This document shows, piece after piece, positions 1-8,170 of a DNA stretch of 64,000 nucleotides. Position numbers and translations under genes: made by a program. Origin of the DNA: IMCC2047 sp041395865 (GTDB lineage Bacteria; Pseudomonadota; Gammaproteobacteria; Pseudomonadales; IMCC2047); contig JAWKZQ010000002.1 of the NCBI GenBank assembly GCA_041395865.1, positions 230,092 through 294,091 of the forward strand. Direction: 5' to 3'. Position 1 is the first letter of the stretch. Each line of letters starts with the position of its first letter. Under the pieces are notes generated by a model. It was given only the letters and a program-made list of their open reading frames with translations, did not search any database and was not told the DNA's origin.

Positions 1-35
1 ATTAATTCGACTTCATACATAATCAGCGAGACACC

Positions 36-848
36 ATGGCAACCAGTAAACCCTATGAAGCGCAGCTTAAGGGCGATGTTTTCCTGCTTACGGACAACCA
101 ACAGTCCTTCGCATCGACACAAATCGAGCTGCTGAAAGCCGTTCACGAATGCGGCTCGATTTCCAAAGCCGCCAAGCAGGTGGGGATCAGTTATAAGACG
201 GCATGGGATCGTATCGATGCCATGAACAATATGTCCAGCAAACCTCTGGTGACCCGCTCCACGGGCGGGGCGAAAGGAGGTGGCACCCGCCTGACGGAGT
301 TAGGACAACGCATCATCGACGGTTTCCAGTCTTTGCAGGCTGAGCACCAGCAATTTATCAACCGGCTGGGCCAGCAACTGTATACGCTAAACGATATCGC
401 TAATTTTATGAGGAACGAGAGTGTGAAAAGCAGTGCCAGAAACCAATTCCGCGGCACCATCACCCGGATCACCCCCGGAGCCGTGAATACAGAGGTTGAA
501 CTGGATATCGGCGCCAACCAGCCACTCATTGCCATCATCACCCAGGACAGCGTGGAGCAACTCGGACTCGAGACGAATAGCGGGGCCATTGCCCTGATCA
601 AAGCCTCATCCGTCATTTTAAGTACCGATACCGCAATTGTGACAAGCGCTCGCAACAAACTCGTCGGCAAAGTTTCCCGCTTGGTTCCCGGCGCGGTCAA
701 TACCGACGTCACCCTCGATATCGGCGGCGAAAAATCAGTCTGTGCCATTATCACCAACACCAGCGCAACAGAGCTGGGATTGGCGGAGGGCAACACAGCC
801 TGTGCACTGTTCAAGGCGCCAAGCGTGATATTGCTTAAGGACGAATAA
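36..848 (+). CDS. modE: ModE, molybdate-responsive transcriptional regulator
   Basis: Molybdate-sensing DNA-binding regulator that represses molybdate uptake when molybdate is plentiful. The 270-residue protein has the full-length ModE layout: a LysR-like winged HTH at about residues 25-90 (SISKAAKQVGISYKTAWDRI), then two tandem Mop/TOBE domains at about 131-195 and 203-265. The two share the repeated patterns GxxxxxxPGAVNTxVxLDIG and KAxSVIL; in this family such Mop pairs bind molybdate at the dimer interface. It lies convergent to modABC with five bases between the stops. A good ModE box precedes modA, so repression of modABC is the expected job. The ATG start is supported by family N-terminus length; the upstream GAGA is a weak ribosome-binding site. 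Confidence 0.95.
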   Translation: MATSKPYEAQLKGDVFLLTDNQQSFASTQIELLKAVHECGSISKAAKQVGISYKTAWDRIDAMNNMSSKPLVTRSTGGAKGGGTRLTELGQRIIDGFQSLQAEHQQFINRLGQQLYTLNDIANFMRNESVKSSARNQFRGTITRITPGAVNTEVELDIGANQPLIAIITQDSVEQLGLETNSGAIALIKASSVILSTDTAIVTSARNKLVGKVSRLVPGAVNTDVTLDIGGEKSVCAIITNTSATELGLAEGNTACALFKAPSVILLKDE

Positions 849-853
849 AACCG

Positions 854-1966
854 CTATCGTACGATTGCAACGGATTTAATTTGCGCCCAAAGCCGTTGAC
901 CAGCCGCCAGCTTCAGGTGCTCGACGGATCGGTAGGTCAGCCGTGCAATGACATGGTCGCTGCCGGCCTGCAACCGCACCAAGGCCATCGCCGCATCCCT
1001 ATCGGTGACAATTTCCATCACCCGCACAGGTAACCGGTTAAGGATGCTGGAATCGTCATGGCAAGCCAGCGTCAGGCTGACATCCCGGGCCAGTATCCGC
1101 ACCCGAATTCGCTGCCCCACGGCATCACCGGCATCTCGCACCCAAAGCTCACCCCCCGCGCAGCGTATCCGCGACAGGTGCCACTGCTGATTGCGCTCAA
1201 TCACTTCGCCTTGCCAAACCACACCCGCATCATCGCCGGCAGGCAATGGCAAATCGAGCCGCGAAAAAACCTCGCTCACATGCCCTTGCGCAACCGTCCT
1301 GCCCTGCTCCAGCAGTACCACATGATCTGCCAACCGCGTCACTTCATCCACAGAGTGGCTGACATAGAGTATCGGTATATCGAAGGTAGTCCGGAGTTTT
1401 TCCAGATAAGGCAGGATTTCCTGCTTTCTGGCCATATCCAGTGAAGCCAGGGGTTCATCCATCAGCAGTAATCGAGGCTGAACCAGTAATGCCCTGGCAA
1501 TGGCGACACGTTGCCGTTCACCGCCTGACAACTGGCTGGGATAACGCGGCAGCAGCGGCCCAATTCCCATGAGCGTAATCACCTGGTCATACAGGGATTG
1601 GGAGCCGGGAGTACCAGCGCGTTTAACTGCGTAATTCAAATTACCCTGTGCGGTGAGATGGGGAAACAAGCTGGATTCCTGGAAAACGTAGCCCAGTGAA
1701 CGCTGGTGGGTAGGCAGGAAGACCCGATCGCTTTGCCAGGTTTCGCCATTGACGGTTAAATACCCGCGCGTAGCGCGCTCCAATCCCGCCACGCAACGCA
1801 ACAGGGTTGTTTTACCGGACCCAGACTGGCCAAAGATGGCCGTGATTCCATTGCCCGGCAATGCCAGGTCAACCTGAAGGGAAAAGGTTGATGCGCCTGA
1901 TCCGGGATACTGCCATTGAAACCGGGCATGAAGCCCCTGCTTTGGGTTTGTTGCTGTAGTAATCAC
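854..1966 (-). CDS. modC: ModC, molybdate ABC transporter ATPase
   Basis: Cytoplasmic ATPase that powers molybdate import through ModB. Visible motifs are Walker A (GQSGSGKTT), Q-loop (VFQESSLFPH), ABC signature (LSGGERQR), Walker B (LLLMDEP) and the switch histidine (YVSHS). A C-terminal TOBE/Mop region follows (from about ILNRLPVRVMEI). The open frame runs far upstream through modB, but the product must start after it. There is no in-frame ATG near the ABC domain; the GTG at 1966, with AGGG nine bases upstream, gives 370 residues, close to the usual 350-360. It follows modB by 11 bases, so the two are co-transcribed. A GTG a few codons further upstream, overlapping modB, is the alternative. 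Confidence 0.9.
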   Translation of the reverse strand: MITTATNPKQGLHARFQWQYPGSGASTFSLQVDLALPGNGITAIFGQSGSGKTTLLRCVAGLERATRGYLTVNGETWQSDRVFLPTHQRSLGYVFQESSLFPHLTAQGNLNYAVKRAGTPGSQSLYDQVITLMGIGPLLPRYPSQLSGGERQRVAIARALLVQPRLLLMDEPLASLDMARKQEILPYLEKLRTTFDIPILYVSHSVDEVTRLADHVVLLEQGRTVAQGHVSEVFSRLDLPLPAGDDAGVVWQGEVIERNQQWHLSRIRCAGGELWVRDAGDAVGQRIRVRILARDVSLTLACHDDSSILNRLPVRVMEIVTDRDAAMALVRLQAGSDHVIARLTYRSVEHLKLAAGQRLWAQIKSVAIVR

Positions 1967-1977
1967 TGTTGAATGCC

Positions 1978-2661
1978 CTACCTCACGCCCCACCACGGAT
2001 TCTTTCGCTGAAACCCGTAAAGCCCCAGCAACACCGCAAATGAGAAAATGACCATCACGGCAGCCAACGTATGGGCCTGCGCATACTCCATCGCTTCCAC
2101 ATGGTCGTAGATCTGGACCGAGACAACCCGGGTTTGCCCCGGGATATTCCCGCCGATCATCAAAATCACGCCGAATTCGCCCACCGTATGGGCAAACCCA
2201 AGAATGGTAGCGGTAAGAAAGCCCGGCTTCGCCAGCGGAAGCACGACCGTGAAAAACCGATCCCATGGACCGGCCCGCAGCGTTGCGGCCACTTCCAATG
2301 GCCGTTCGCCAAGCGCCGCCATGGCATTTTGAATAGGCTGCACCACAAAGGGCAGCGAATAAAATACAGAAGCCACCACCAATCCCCAGAACGTAAACGG
2401 CAATACGCCCATACCCAGCGCCTGGGTCAGCTGGCCAATAAAACCGTGAGGCCCCATAGCGATCAGGAGGTAAAAACCCAATACCGTGGGCGGCAAGACC
2501 AATGGCAATGCGACAACGGCACCGACAGGCCCTTTTAACCACGAACGTGTACGCGCCAGCCACCAGGCAATCGGCGTTCCGATAAACAGCAGCAGCACGG
2601 TCACAACGCTCGCCAGCTTAAGGGTTAACCAGATGGCGCCCATATCCGCTTCTGTAAACAC
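1978..2661 (-). CDS. modB: ModB, molybdate ABC transporter permease
   Basis: Inner-membrane channel of the molybdate importer. The 227-residue protein has about five hydrophobic segments and the typical ModB opening (GAIWLTLKLASVVTVLL). It carries the EAA-type cytoplasmic loop that contacts ModC (AALGERPLEVAATLRAG) and the conserved HTVGEFGVILMIGGNIPG stretch. Length is normal for ModB. It sits eight bases downstream of modA and 11 bases upstream of modC, forming the modABC operon. Confidence 0.95.
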   Translation of the reverse strand: MFTEADMGAIWLTLKLASVVTVLLLFIGTPIAWWLARTRSWLKGPVGAVVALPLVLPPTVLGFYLLIAMGPHGFIGQLTQALGMGVLPFTFWGLVVASVFYSLPFVVQPIQNAMAALGERPLEVAATLRAGPWDRFFTVVLPLAKPGFLTATILGFAHTVGEFGVILMIGGNIPGQTRVVSVQIYDHVEAMEYAQAHTLAAVMVIFSFAVLLGLYGFQRKNPWWGVR

Positions 2662-2669
2662 AGGGCGGC

Positions 2670-3425
2670 CTATTCGGTTGTATAACCGTACGAATGAATG
2701 ATGCGGCGAGCCTCATCCCCACGCAGGTACTCAAGCAGGGCTTTGGCGCCGGCGCTGTCTCCAGCGCGCGCCAGCAGGACCGCATCCTGGCGGATCGGGT
2801 TGTAGAGCTCACTGGGGATAATCCAGCCCGAACCGGCTTTAACATGGCCCTTATCCACGATTTGTGACAAGGCCACAAAGCCGAGGTCGGCGTTACCCGA
2901 TGCAACAAACTGGTAAGTCTGGGCGATATTCTCTCCCATCACCCATTTTGCTTCGGTGGCCTGTTTCAATTGGAGGGCATCGAGTACTTCAATGGCCGCA
3001 ACCCCATAGGGAGCCAGTTTCGGATTGGCCAACGCCACTTTGTTGAAGTCGCCTTTTTTAAGGCGGGCATGGCTTTCATCCACAAAATTCGCCTTGCTCG
3101 ACCACAGCGCCAAGGCGCCCTGCGCATAGGTAAAACGGCTGCCCTTCACGGCCAGCCCTGCTTTTTCCAGCGCCTGCGGTTTGGCTTGATCGGCGGACAA
3201 AAACACCTGGAAAGGCGCTCCGTGCTGAATCTGTGCAAAGATTTTGCCGGAGGATCCGAAGGTCAATATCACCCTGTGCCCCGAATTTTTCTCAAACTGA
3301 GCCGCGACCTCCTTCATCGCCGCCGTAAAATTCGCAGCCACAGCCGCGTGAATTTCTTCCGCATGTGCCGAAGTCACTACCAGGTAGCCCAGCGCCAGGG
3401 CAATCAACCGGCCAAACAATCGCAT
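2670..3425 (-). CDS. modA: ModA, periplasmic molybdate-binding protein
   Basis: Periplasmic receptor that captures molybdate or tungstate and hands it to ModBC. The 251-residue protein begins with a Sec signal peptide (RLIALALGYLVVTSAHA) and continues with the ModA pattern VAANFTAAMKEVAAQFE and TFGSSGKIFAQIQHGAPFQV, which supplies the oxyanion-binding Ser and backbone contacts in this family. The start has AAGGAGA seven bases upstream. It is first in the modABC operon, with a ModE box about 60-85 bases upstream. Confidence 0.95.
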   Translation of the reverse strand: MRLFGRLIALALGYLVVTSAHAEEIHAAVAANFTAAMKEVAAQFEKNSGHRVILTFGSSGKIFAQIQHGAPFQVFLSADQAKPQALEKAGLAVKGSRFTYAQGALALWSSKANFVDESHARLKKGDFNKVALANPKLAPYGVAAIEVLDALQLKQATEAKWVMGENIAQTYQFVASGNADLGFVALSQIVDKGHVKAGSGWIIPSELYNPIRQDAVLLARAGDSAGAKALLEYLRGDEARRIIHSYGYTTE

Positions 3426-3486
3426 CGCTTTCTCCTTAATTCAGGCACGACAGGGGCTGTCCTGCCCCGTGAAGCTTACGCCAAAG

Positions 3487-3510
3487 CGCTATATATTCAT
3501 TTATATAACG
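3487..3510 (-). promoter_or_regulatory. ModE box upstream of modA
   Basis: Inverted repeat CGCTATAT-N8-ATATAACG; the arms match at seven of eight positions. This is the classic ModE operator form (CGTTATAT, 6-8 base spacer, ATATAACG). It lies 61-85 bases upstream of the modA start, where binding would block the modABC promoter. Confidence 0.85.
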
Positions 3511-3569
3511 GCTTTGTGCAAGCCTGAATTTCGGGCCCTCAAATTTGGAGCGCTAAACCAGATCGTGAA

Positions 3570-3668
3570 ATGGGATAAAACAAGGCAAACCCCTTGAAAT
3601 GCCGAAATAGGGAACCGCAAAGACGGGTTTAAAACCATAAACCGGATCGCGCCGATCACGGTTCGGGT
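3570..3668 (+). ncRNA. candidate c-di-GMP-I (GEMM)-like riboswitch core
   Basis: The plus strand carries AGGCAAACC (3583-3591), a short arm with GAAA, GGGAACCGCAAAG (3610-3622) and ACGGGTTTAAA. These resemble in order the conserved GEMM-I pieces GGCAAACC, GAAA tetraloop, GGGACGCAAAGCC and CGGGTCTA. A second stem follows (AACCGGATC at 3640-3648 with GATCACGGTT at 3653-3662). Against it: an extra base within the GACGCAAAG motif, a poorly paired P2, and no plus-strand gene downstream, since the next gene is czcA in antisense. It may be a degenerate or orphan element, or chance similarity. Confidence 0.3.
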
Positions 3669-3700
3669 CAAAAAATTTGGCTGCGTATTACTACGCAGCC
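3667..3700 (-). terminator. Rho-independent terminator of the czc operon
   Basis: Perfect 9-bp stem GGCTGCGTA / TACGCAGCC with a four-base loop (3679-3700). On the minus strand it is followed by AAATTTTTTG. It lies 12 bases after the czcA stop. Confidence 0.85.
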
Positions 3701-3711
3701 ATTAAAACCGC

Positions 3712-6700
3712 TTACCCAACCTCCCGTAATTTCCATTTCGAGAACCAGCCATAAAGGCTCGGCAATACAAACAAGGTTAAAAAGGTTGCCGTCACCAGCC
3801 CGCCGACAATCACCGTCGCCAAGGGCTTTTGAATTTCCGCGCCTACCCCGCTGGATAGCAGCATGGGTATCAAGCCGAGCGCAGAGGTAATCGCGGTCAT
3901 CAAAACCGGGCGAAGCCTGGATACGGCACCATCAAAAACGGCCTCCTCGATTGGCAAGCCATCCTTAATACGCTGGTTGATGCTTTCCACCATCACCACG
4001 CCATTGAGCACCGCCACGCCAAACAGGGTGATGAAGCCAACCGAGCTGGGTACCGACAGGTACTGGCCGGACAGATAAAGTGAAAACACGCCACCGATTA
4101 CCGCTAACGGGACATTCACCAGAATCAGCGCGGCCTGGCCGACGGAGCTGAAGGCGAAATAAAGCAGCAATGCAATCATTGCCAGGGACACCGGGACAAC
4201 GATACCCAGGCGCTTCTGGGCTCGCTGCTGGTTTTCGAACTGGCCGCCAATATCCACCGAATAACCGGCTGGCAGTTCAACCTGCTCAGCGATAACACGA
4301 CGAATATCCGCCACCACGTTACCCATATCGCGGCCCTGCACATTGGCCTGTATCACCACGCGGCGCTGCACATCGTCGCGCCGCACCTGGGGCGGTCCGG
4401 ATTCAATGGTAACGCTGGCGACATCACCCAGGCGCACCCAGGCTCCCGTCGGCGACTGTAAACGCAAGTCGGCAATGGCGTCTCGATCCTTGCGAAACGA
4501 TGCACCCAGGCGGACATAGATATCATAGCGTTCATTACCCCTGATCACCTGGCCCGCTCCGCGTCCGCCAAGGCCGTCCTGAATCAGGCCCATGACATCA
4601 CCCACAGACAAGCCATAGCGGGACAACTGCCTGCGATTGGGCGTTATGACAAGTTGCGACTCGCCCACGATTTGTTCCATTGCAACATCGCGAGCACCGT
4701 CAATGGATTTCACCGCCGTCTCAATCGCCCGCCCCTTGTCAGCCAATACATCCAGGTCGGCGCCGAACAGTTTAATCGCCAACTGGGCTTTCACGCCGGA
4801 AAGCAGTTCATCAACGCGAGTGGCAATCGGTTGCGAAAAGTTGAACAGCAATCCCGGATGCTGCTCCAGCTTTTGCTCCATCAGGTTTTGCAATGCATAC
4901 CGGTTATCGGCGCTGGTCCATTGCGAGGGCGGTTTCAAACCAATATAGATTTCAATGTTGTTGACCGGCTCCGGGTCGCCACCGACTTCAGCACGCCCGA
5001 TACGGCTCAGGGCGTATTCCACTTCCGGAAATTCCAGAAGCATCGATTCCAGTTTGGGCGCCACTTCCAGAGCAGTTTCCAGACTCGACGAGGGCGCTAA
5101 GGTCACGCGCAGGTTAACGGTACCCTCCTCCAGCTCCGGAACGAACTCCGTGCCCAGCTGCGGCACCGTAACCAGTGCCAGCACAACCAAGCCGACCGCA
5201 ACGCCGATAACCAGTTTAGCTCGCTGCATGGCCCAACTGAGGCTGCGTCGATAAAGGCGATCGAGAGGCTTCATGATAAAGCTCTCCTTTTCCCTAATGC
5301 CTTGACGGAACAGGTAGGTTGCCAGCGAGGGCACAATGATCAAGGCCACCAGAACGGCGGCAAGAACTGCCAGCATGATGCTGATGGCCATTGGCTGGAA
5401 AAGCTTGGCCTCGACGCCTTCAAAGCTGAACATCGGCATAAAGACGACAAGGATAATCAGCGCGGCAAAGAAGATCGGCCGCGCGACCTCTTTGCCGGCC
5501 TCCTGAAGCCGCAACGCAATACCCTGATGATCACGACCAACGTCATGCGGATCCCGGTCAGAACGTCCCAATCTTTGCTCACGCTGTTTATCATGCCCGG
5601 CATCGGGGTGACTCAGGTGTTTAAACATGTTTTCAACCATCACCACCGAGCCGTCCACCAGCATGCCAATCGCCACTGCAATACCGCCCAGTGACATCAG
5701 GTTGGCCGACAAGCCGAACCAGGCCATGACCATGAGTGCAATGCCAATGGAAATGGGTATTGAAATCAGCACCAGGAACGTCGCGCGCAGGTTCATCAGG
5801 AATAAAGCGAGTACCACGACAATGAATACAAAGGCCAGCAGCAACGCATTAACCACGGTATTCACGGCCTGCGAAATCAAATCCGCCTGATCGTAAAAGG
5901 CCTCGAACGTCACGCCCGCAGGCAATGCCTGGCTAATTAACTCGACACGCAGGTTAACGCTATCAATGGTCGCTTTGGTATTGGCACCCATGCGTTTAAG
6001 CACAATGCCGGACACCACCTCCCCAAGGGGTTGGGGTTCGCCATTCGCTGCCTTGCGCGTCATGGTCACCGCGCCCTGGCGTATTTCTCGGCCCAATTCC
6101 ACAGTGGCAACATCCGCGACCGTGACAACGGCTCCATCGATGCTTTTCAGGGGAACCTGGCGTATTTCTTCCAGCCCCTGCTCTCCATGACCAAACCAGC
6201 CGGTACCCCGGATGACCAACTGCTCCTGGCCGCGGTTCATGTACCAACCACCGGCATTGCTGTTATTGCTTTCCAGCGCATCGACAACCGCCTGCTGCGT
6301 CAACCCGTAAGCCAACAGGCGCGAGGGGTTGATGTTGACCTGGTATTGACGAACATCGCCACCGAAAGACAACACATCGGTCACGCCGTCGACCGGCATA
6401 AGCAACAGTTTGACAACCCAGTCGTTCAAACTGCGTAGCGCCATGGCGTCGTAACCCGATGCCGGGTCGGCTAACAGAAGATATTGGTAAACCTGCCCCA
6501 AGCCAGAAGTATTAGGCCCCATCTCAGGGGTTCCCACGCCCACCGGTATCAACTCTTTGGCCGCCTGCAAGCGCTCGAAGACCAACTGCCGGGCAAAATA
6601 AATGTCCGTACCCTCCTTAAAAACAACCGTAATACCCGAAAGCCCGGTTTTTGAAATGGAACGCACTTCCTCCACATCCGGCAGTGCGTACATGACCGCT

Positions 6701-6909
6701 TCGATAGGGAAGGTAATCAGCTGCTCCACCTCTTCAGCCGCCAAACCCGGCGCTTCCGTATTGATCGCCACCTGAACATTGGTGACATCCGGAAAAGCAT
6801 CCAAATTTAAACGTGGAATAATAAAGGCTGACGACGTGATCAGTGTCAGCAACGCGATAACCACCAACAACCGGTTGGTCACCGCCCAATCGATTAACCG
6901 ATTAAACAT
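3712..6909 (-). CDS. czcA: CzcA/CusA-family heavy-metal efflux RND pump
   Basis: Inner-membrane proton-driven pump of a tripartite metal exporter. At 1065 residues it has full HME-RND size, with a TM1 opening (DWAVTNRLLVVIALLTL), duplicated six-helix halves and periplasmic porter domains. The TM4 proton-relay region reads AIGMLVDGSVVMVEN. The Asp and Glu of the family motif are present, but the first Asp of the zinc-type DFGxxxDG motif is Ala, as in CusA-like pumps, so the metal is uncertain. After TM4 there is an unusually long charged loop (HPDAGHDKQREQRLGRSDRD) before the next helix. It is last in the czcCBA operon and ends at a strong terminator. The symbol reflects family, not proven substrate. 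Confidence 0.9.
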   Translation of the reverse strand: MFNRLIDWAVTNRLLVVIALLTLITSSAFIIPRLNLDAFPDVTNVQVAINTEAPGLAAEEVEQLITFPIEAVMYALPDVEEVRSISKTGLSGITVVFKEGTDIYFARQLVFERLQAAKELIPVGVGTPEMGPNTSGLGQVYQYLLLADPASGYDAMALRSLNDWVVKLLLMPVDGVTDVLSFGGDVRQYQVNINPSRLLAYGLTQQAVVDALESNNSNAGGWYMNRGQEQLVIRGTGWFGHGEQGLEEIRQVPLKSIDGAVVTVADVATVELGREIRQGAVTMTRKAANGEPQPLGEVVSGIVLKRMGANTKATIDSVNLRVELISQALPAGVTFEAFYDQADLISQAVNTVVNALLLAFVFIVVVLALFLMNLRATFLVLISIPISIGIALMVMAWFGLSANLMSLGGIAVAIGMLVDGSVVMVENMFKHLSHPDAGHDKQREQRLGRSDRDPHDVGRDHQGIALRLQEAGKEVARPIFFAALIILVVFMPMFSFEGVEAKLFQPMAISIMLAVLAAVLVALIIVPSLATYLFRQGIREKESFIMKPLDRLYRRSLSWAMQRAKLVIGVAVGLVVLALVTVPQLGTEFVPELEEGTVNLRVTLAPSSSLETALEVAPKLESMLLEFPEVEYALSRIGRAEVGGDPEPVNNIEIYIGLKPPSQWTSADNRYALQNLMEQKLEQHPGLLFNFSQPIATRVDELLSGVKAQLAIKLFGADLDVLADKGRAIETAVKSIDGARDVAMEQIVGESQLVITPNRRQLSRYGLSVGDVMGLIQDGLGGRGAGQVIRGNERYDIYVRLGASFRKDRDAIADLRLQSPTGAWVRLGDVASVTIESGPPQVRRDDVQRRVVIQANVQGRDMGNVVADIRRVIAEQVELPAGYSVDIGGQFENQQRAQKRLGIVVPVSLAMIALLLYFAFSSVGQAALILVNVPLAVIGGVFSLYLSGQYLSVPSSVGFITLFGVAVLNGVVMVESINQRIKDGLPIEEAVFDGAVSRLRPVLMTAITSALGLIPMLLSSGVGAEIQKPLATVIVGGLVTATFLTLFVLPSLYGWFSKWKLREVG

Positions 6910-6929
6910 GTGATTTTCCTTTGCGTTGG

Positions 6930-8159
6930 TTAATGGTTATGCGGGTCAAAGCCGCCCTTGGCGATTTGTGAGGCGACAAAAAAAGCGCCTTTGGTAACAA
7001 CGCGAGTGCCCGGTTCCAGCCCGGTAATTTCCCGCCATTCCCCCAGGGAACGACCCAGCTCAACCTCCTGGGCCTCAAACTGTCCCTCCTCGTGTTCGAC
7101 ATAAAGGGTCCAGTCCCCATCAGCCCCGCGCATTAACGCCGCTTCTGTCACCGCAAGTACCGGCTTCTCGGTTTTAAATTGGAAGAAAACATCGGCAAAC
7201 ATACCCGGGTGCAGACGGTGCGCGCTGTTATCCACGATCAGGCGGATCACGCGAGTCCGGGAATTTTCATCGATGATGTGAGCTTCCTGTGCCACCCGTG
7301 CCTGGAAAATGCCTTCGGCCACCTTAACCAGCGCCTGGCTTCCCGCCGGTAACTCAAGCGTTTTGTTCGGCGAAATTCGCGCCTCAACCCACAGTTGCTG
7401 CTCGTCGGCAATTTCCATCAGTTTGCTGCCAGCGGTTACCAGTTGCCCCTGGCTGAAATCATCGGATAACACGGCACCGGCGGTAGAGGCCGTCAGTGTA
7501 TAGACGCCCAGTACCGTCGCTTTCTTTTTGGGCAAATCGTCTATCTCCCGTTCGCTCATGCCAAAGGCAATTAGCTTGCCTTCGGAGGCCTCAAACGCCG
7601 ACCGAGCGGTTAAATACCGCTTATCGCCCACCGCCTTTTTCCCGAGCAACTTCACTCGCTGCCATTCGGCACGCGCCACCCGGTAACTGGCCTGCGCGTC
7701 GGCTACCGCTTCGCTAAACAGGGTAACAAGCGCCTGCCCCTGCTCAACATGCTCGCCCAGGGCGACGTGCCGCTTCAGGATCACGGACTCAACCCGTGGG
7801 GAGACAAGGTAATTGGTATAGCCATTGGCCTGGATCTCTCCCGGGGCATAAACCTGGTAATTCATTTGTCGAGGCTCCAGTGCGCGAACCTCAATACCGG
7901 CAAGGTCCGCCTGAACGGCATCCAATGAGATACCCGCTTCGCCATGTTCTTCTTCGTTATGGGTTTCGCCGGCATGGTCCGCTTCATCCGCTGAAACTTC
8001 CGTTGCATGGTCATGCTCATCATGGGCGGCTTCCGTCTCGTGCTGATGCGCCTCATGGTGCCCGTCCCCCTCGTGCGCATGACCGCCTTTGGCAAAAACA
8101 GGGTTGGCGAACAGCGCAAAAAAGGCTGAAAAGGTGAAGGCTAAAAGTTGTTTATTCAT
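6930..8159 (-). CDS. czcB: CzcB-type periplasmic adaptor (membrane fusion protein)
   Basis: Periplasmic adaptor linking the RND pump to the outer-membrane channel. The 409-residue protein starts with a signal peptide (FTFSAFFALFANPVFAKG). A His/Glu/Asp-rich stretch follows at about residues 25-75 (HAHEGDGHHEAHQHETEAAH), the likely metal-binding segment. Then come the barrel-sandwich hybrid (PRVESVILKRHVALGEHVEQ), an alpha hairpin and beta-barrel domains. It sits between czcC (11 bases) and czcA (20 bases). The His-rich region fits zinc, cobalt, cadmium or nickel, but the metal cannot be decided from sequence. Confidence 0.92.
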   Translation of the reverse strand: MNKQLLAFTFSAFFALFANPVFAKGGHAHEGDGHHEAHQHETEAAHDEHDHATEVSADEADHAGETHNEEEHGEAGISLDAVQADLAGIEVRALEPRQMNYQVYAPGEIQANGYTNYLVSPRVESVILKRHVALGEHVEQGQALVTLFSEAVADAQASYRVARAEWQRVKLLGKKAVGDKRYLTARSAFEASEGKLIAFGMSEREIDDLPKKKATVLGVYTLTASTAGAVLSDDFSQGQLVTAGSKLMEIADEQQLWVEARISPNKTLELPAGSQALVKVAEGIFQARVAQEAHIIDENSRTRVIRLIVDNSAHRLHPGMFADVFFQFKTEKPVLAVTEAALMRGADGDWTLYVEHEEGQFEAQEVELGRSLGEWREITGLEPGTRVVTKGAFFVASQIAKGGFDPHNH

Positions 8160-8170
8160 TGTTTACCGTC

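Noticed and set aside
1967..2563. Extension of the modC frame upstream through modB
   Set aside because: The translated extension is Gly/Cys/Arg-rich with no family match and lies wholly inside modB, which is clearly real.
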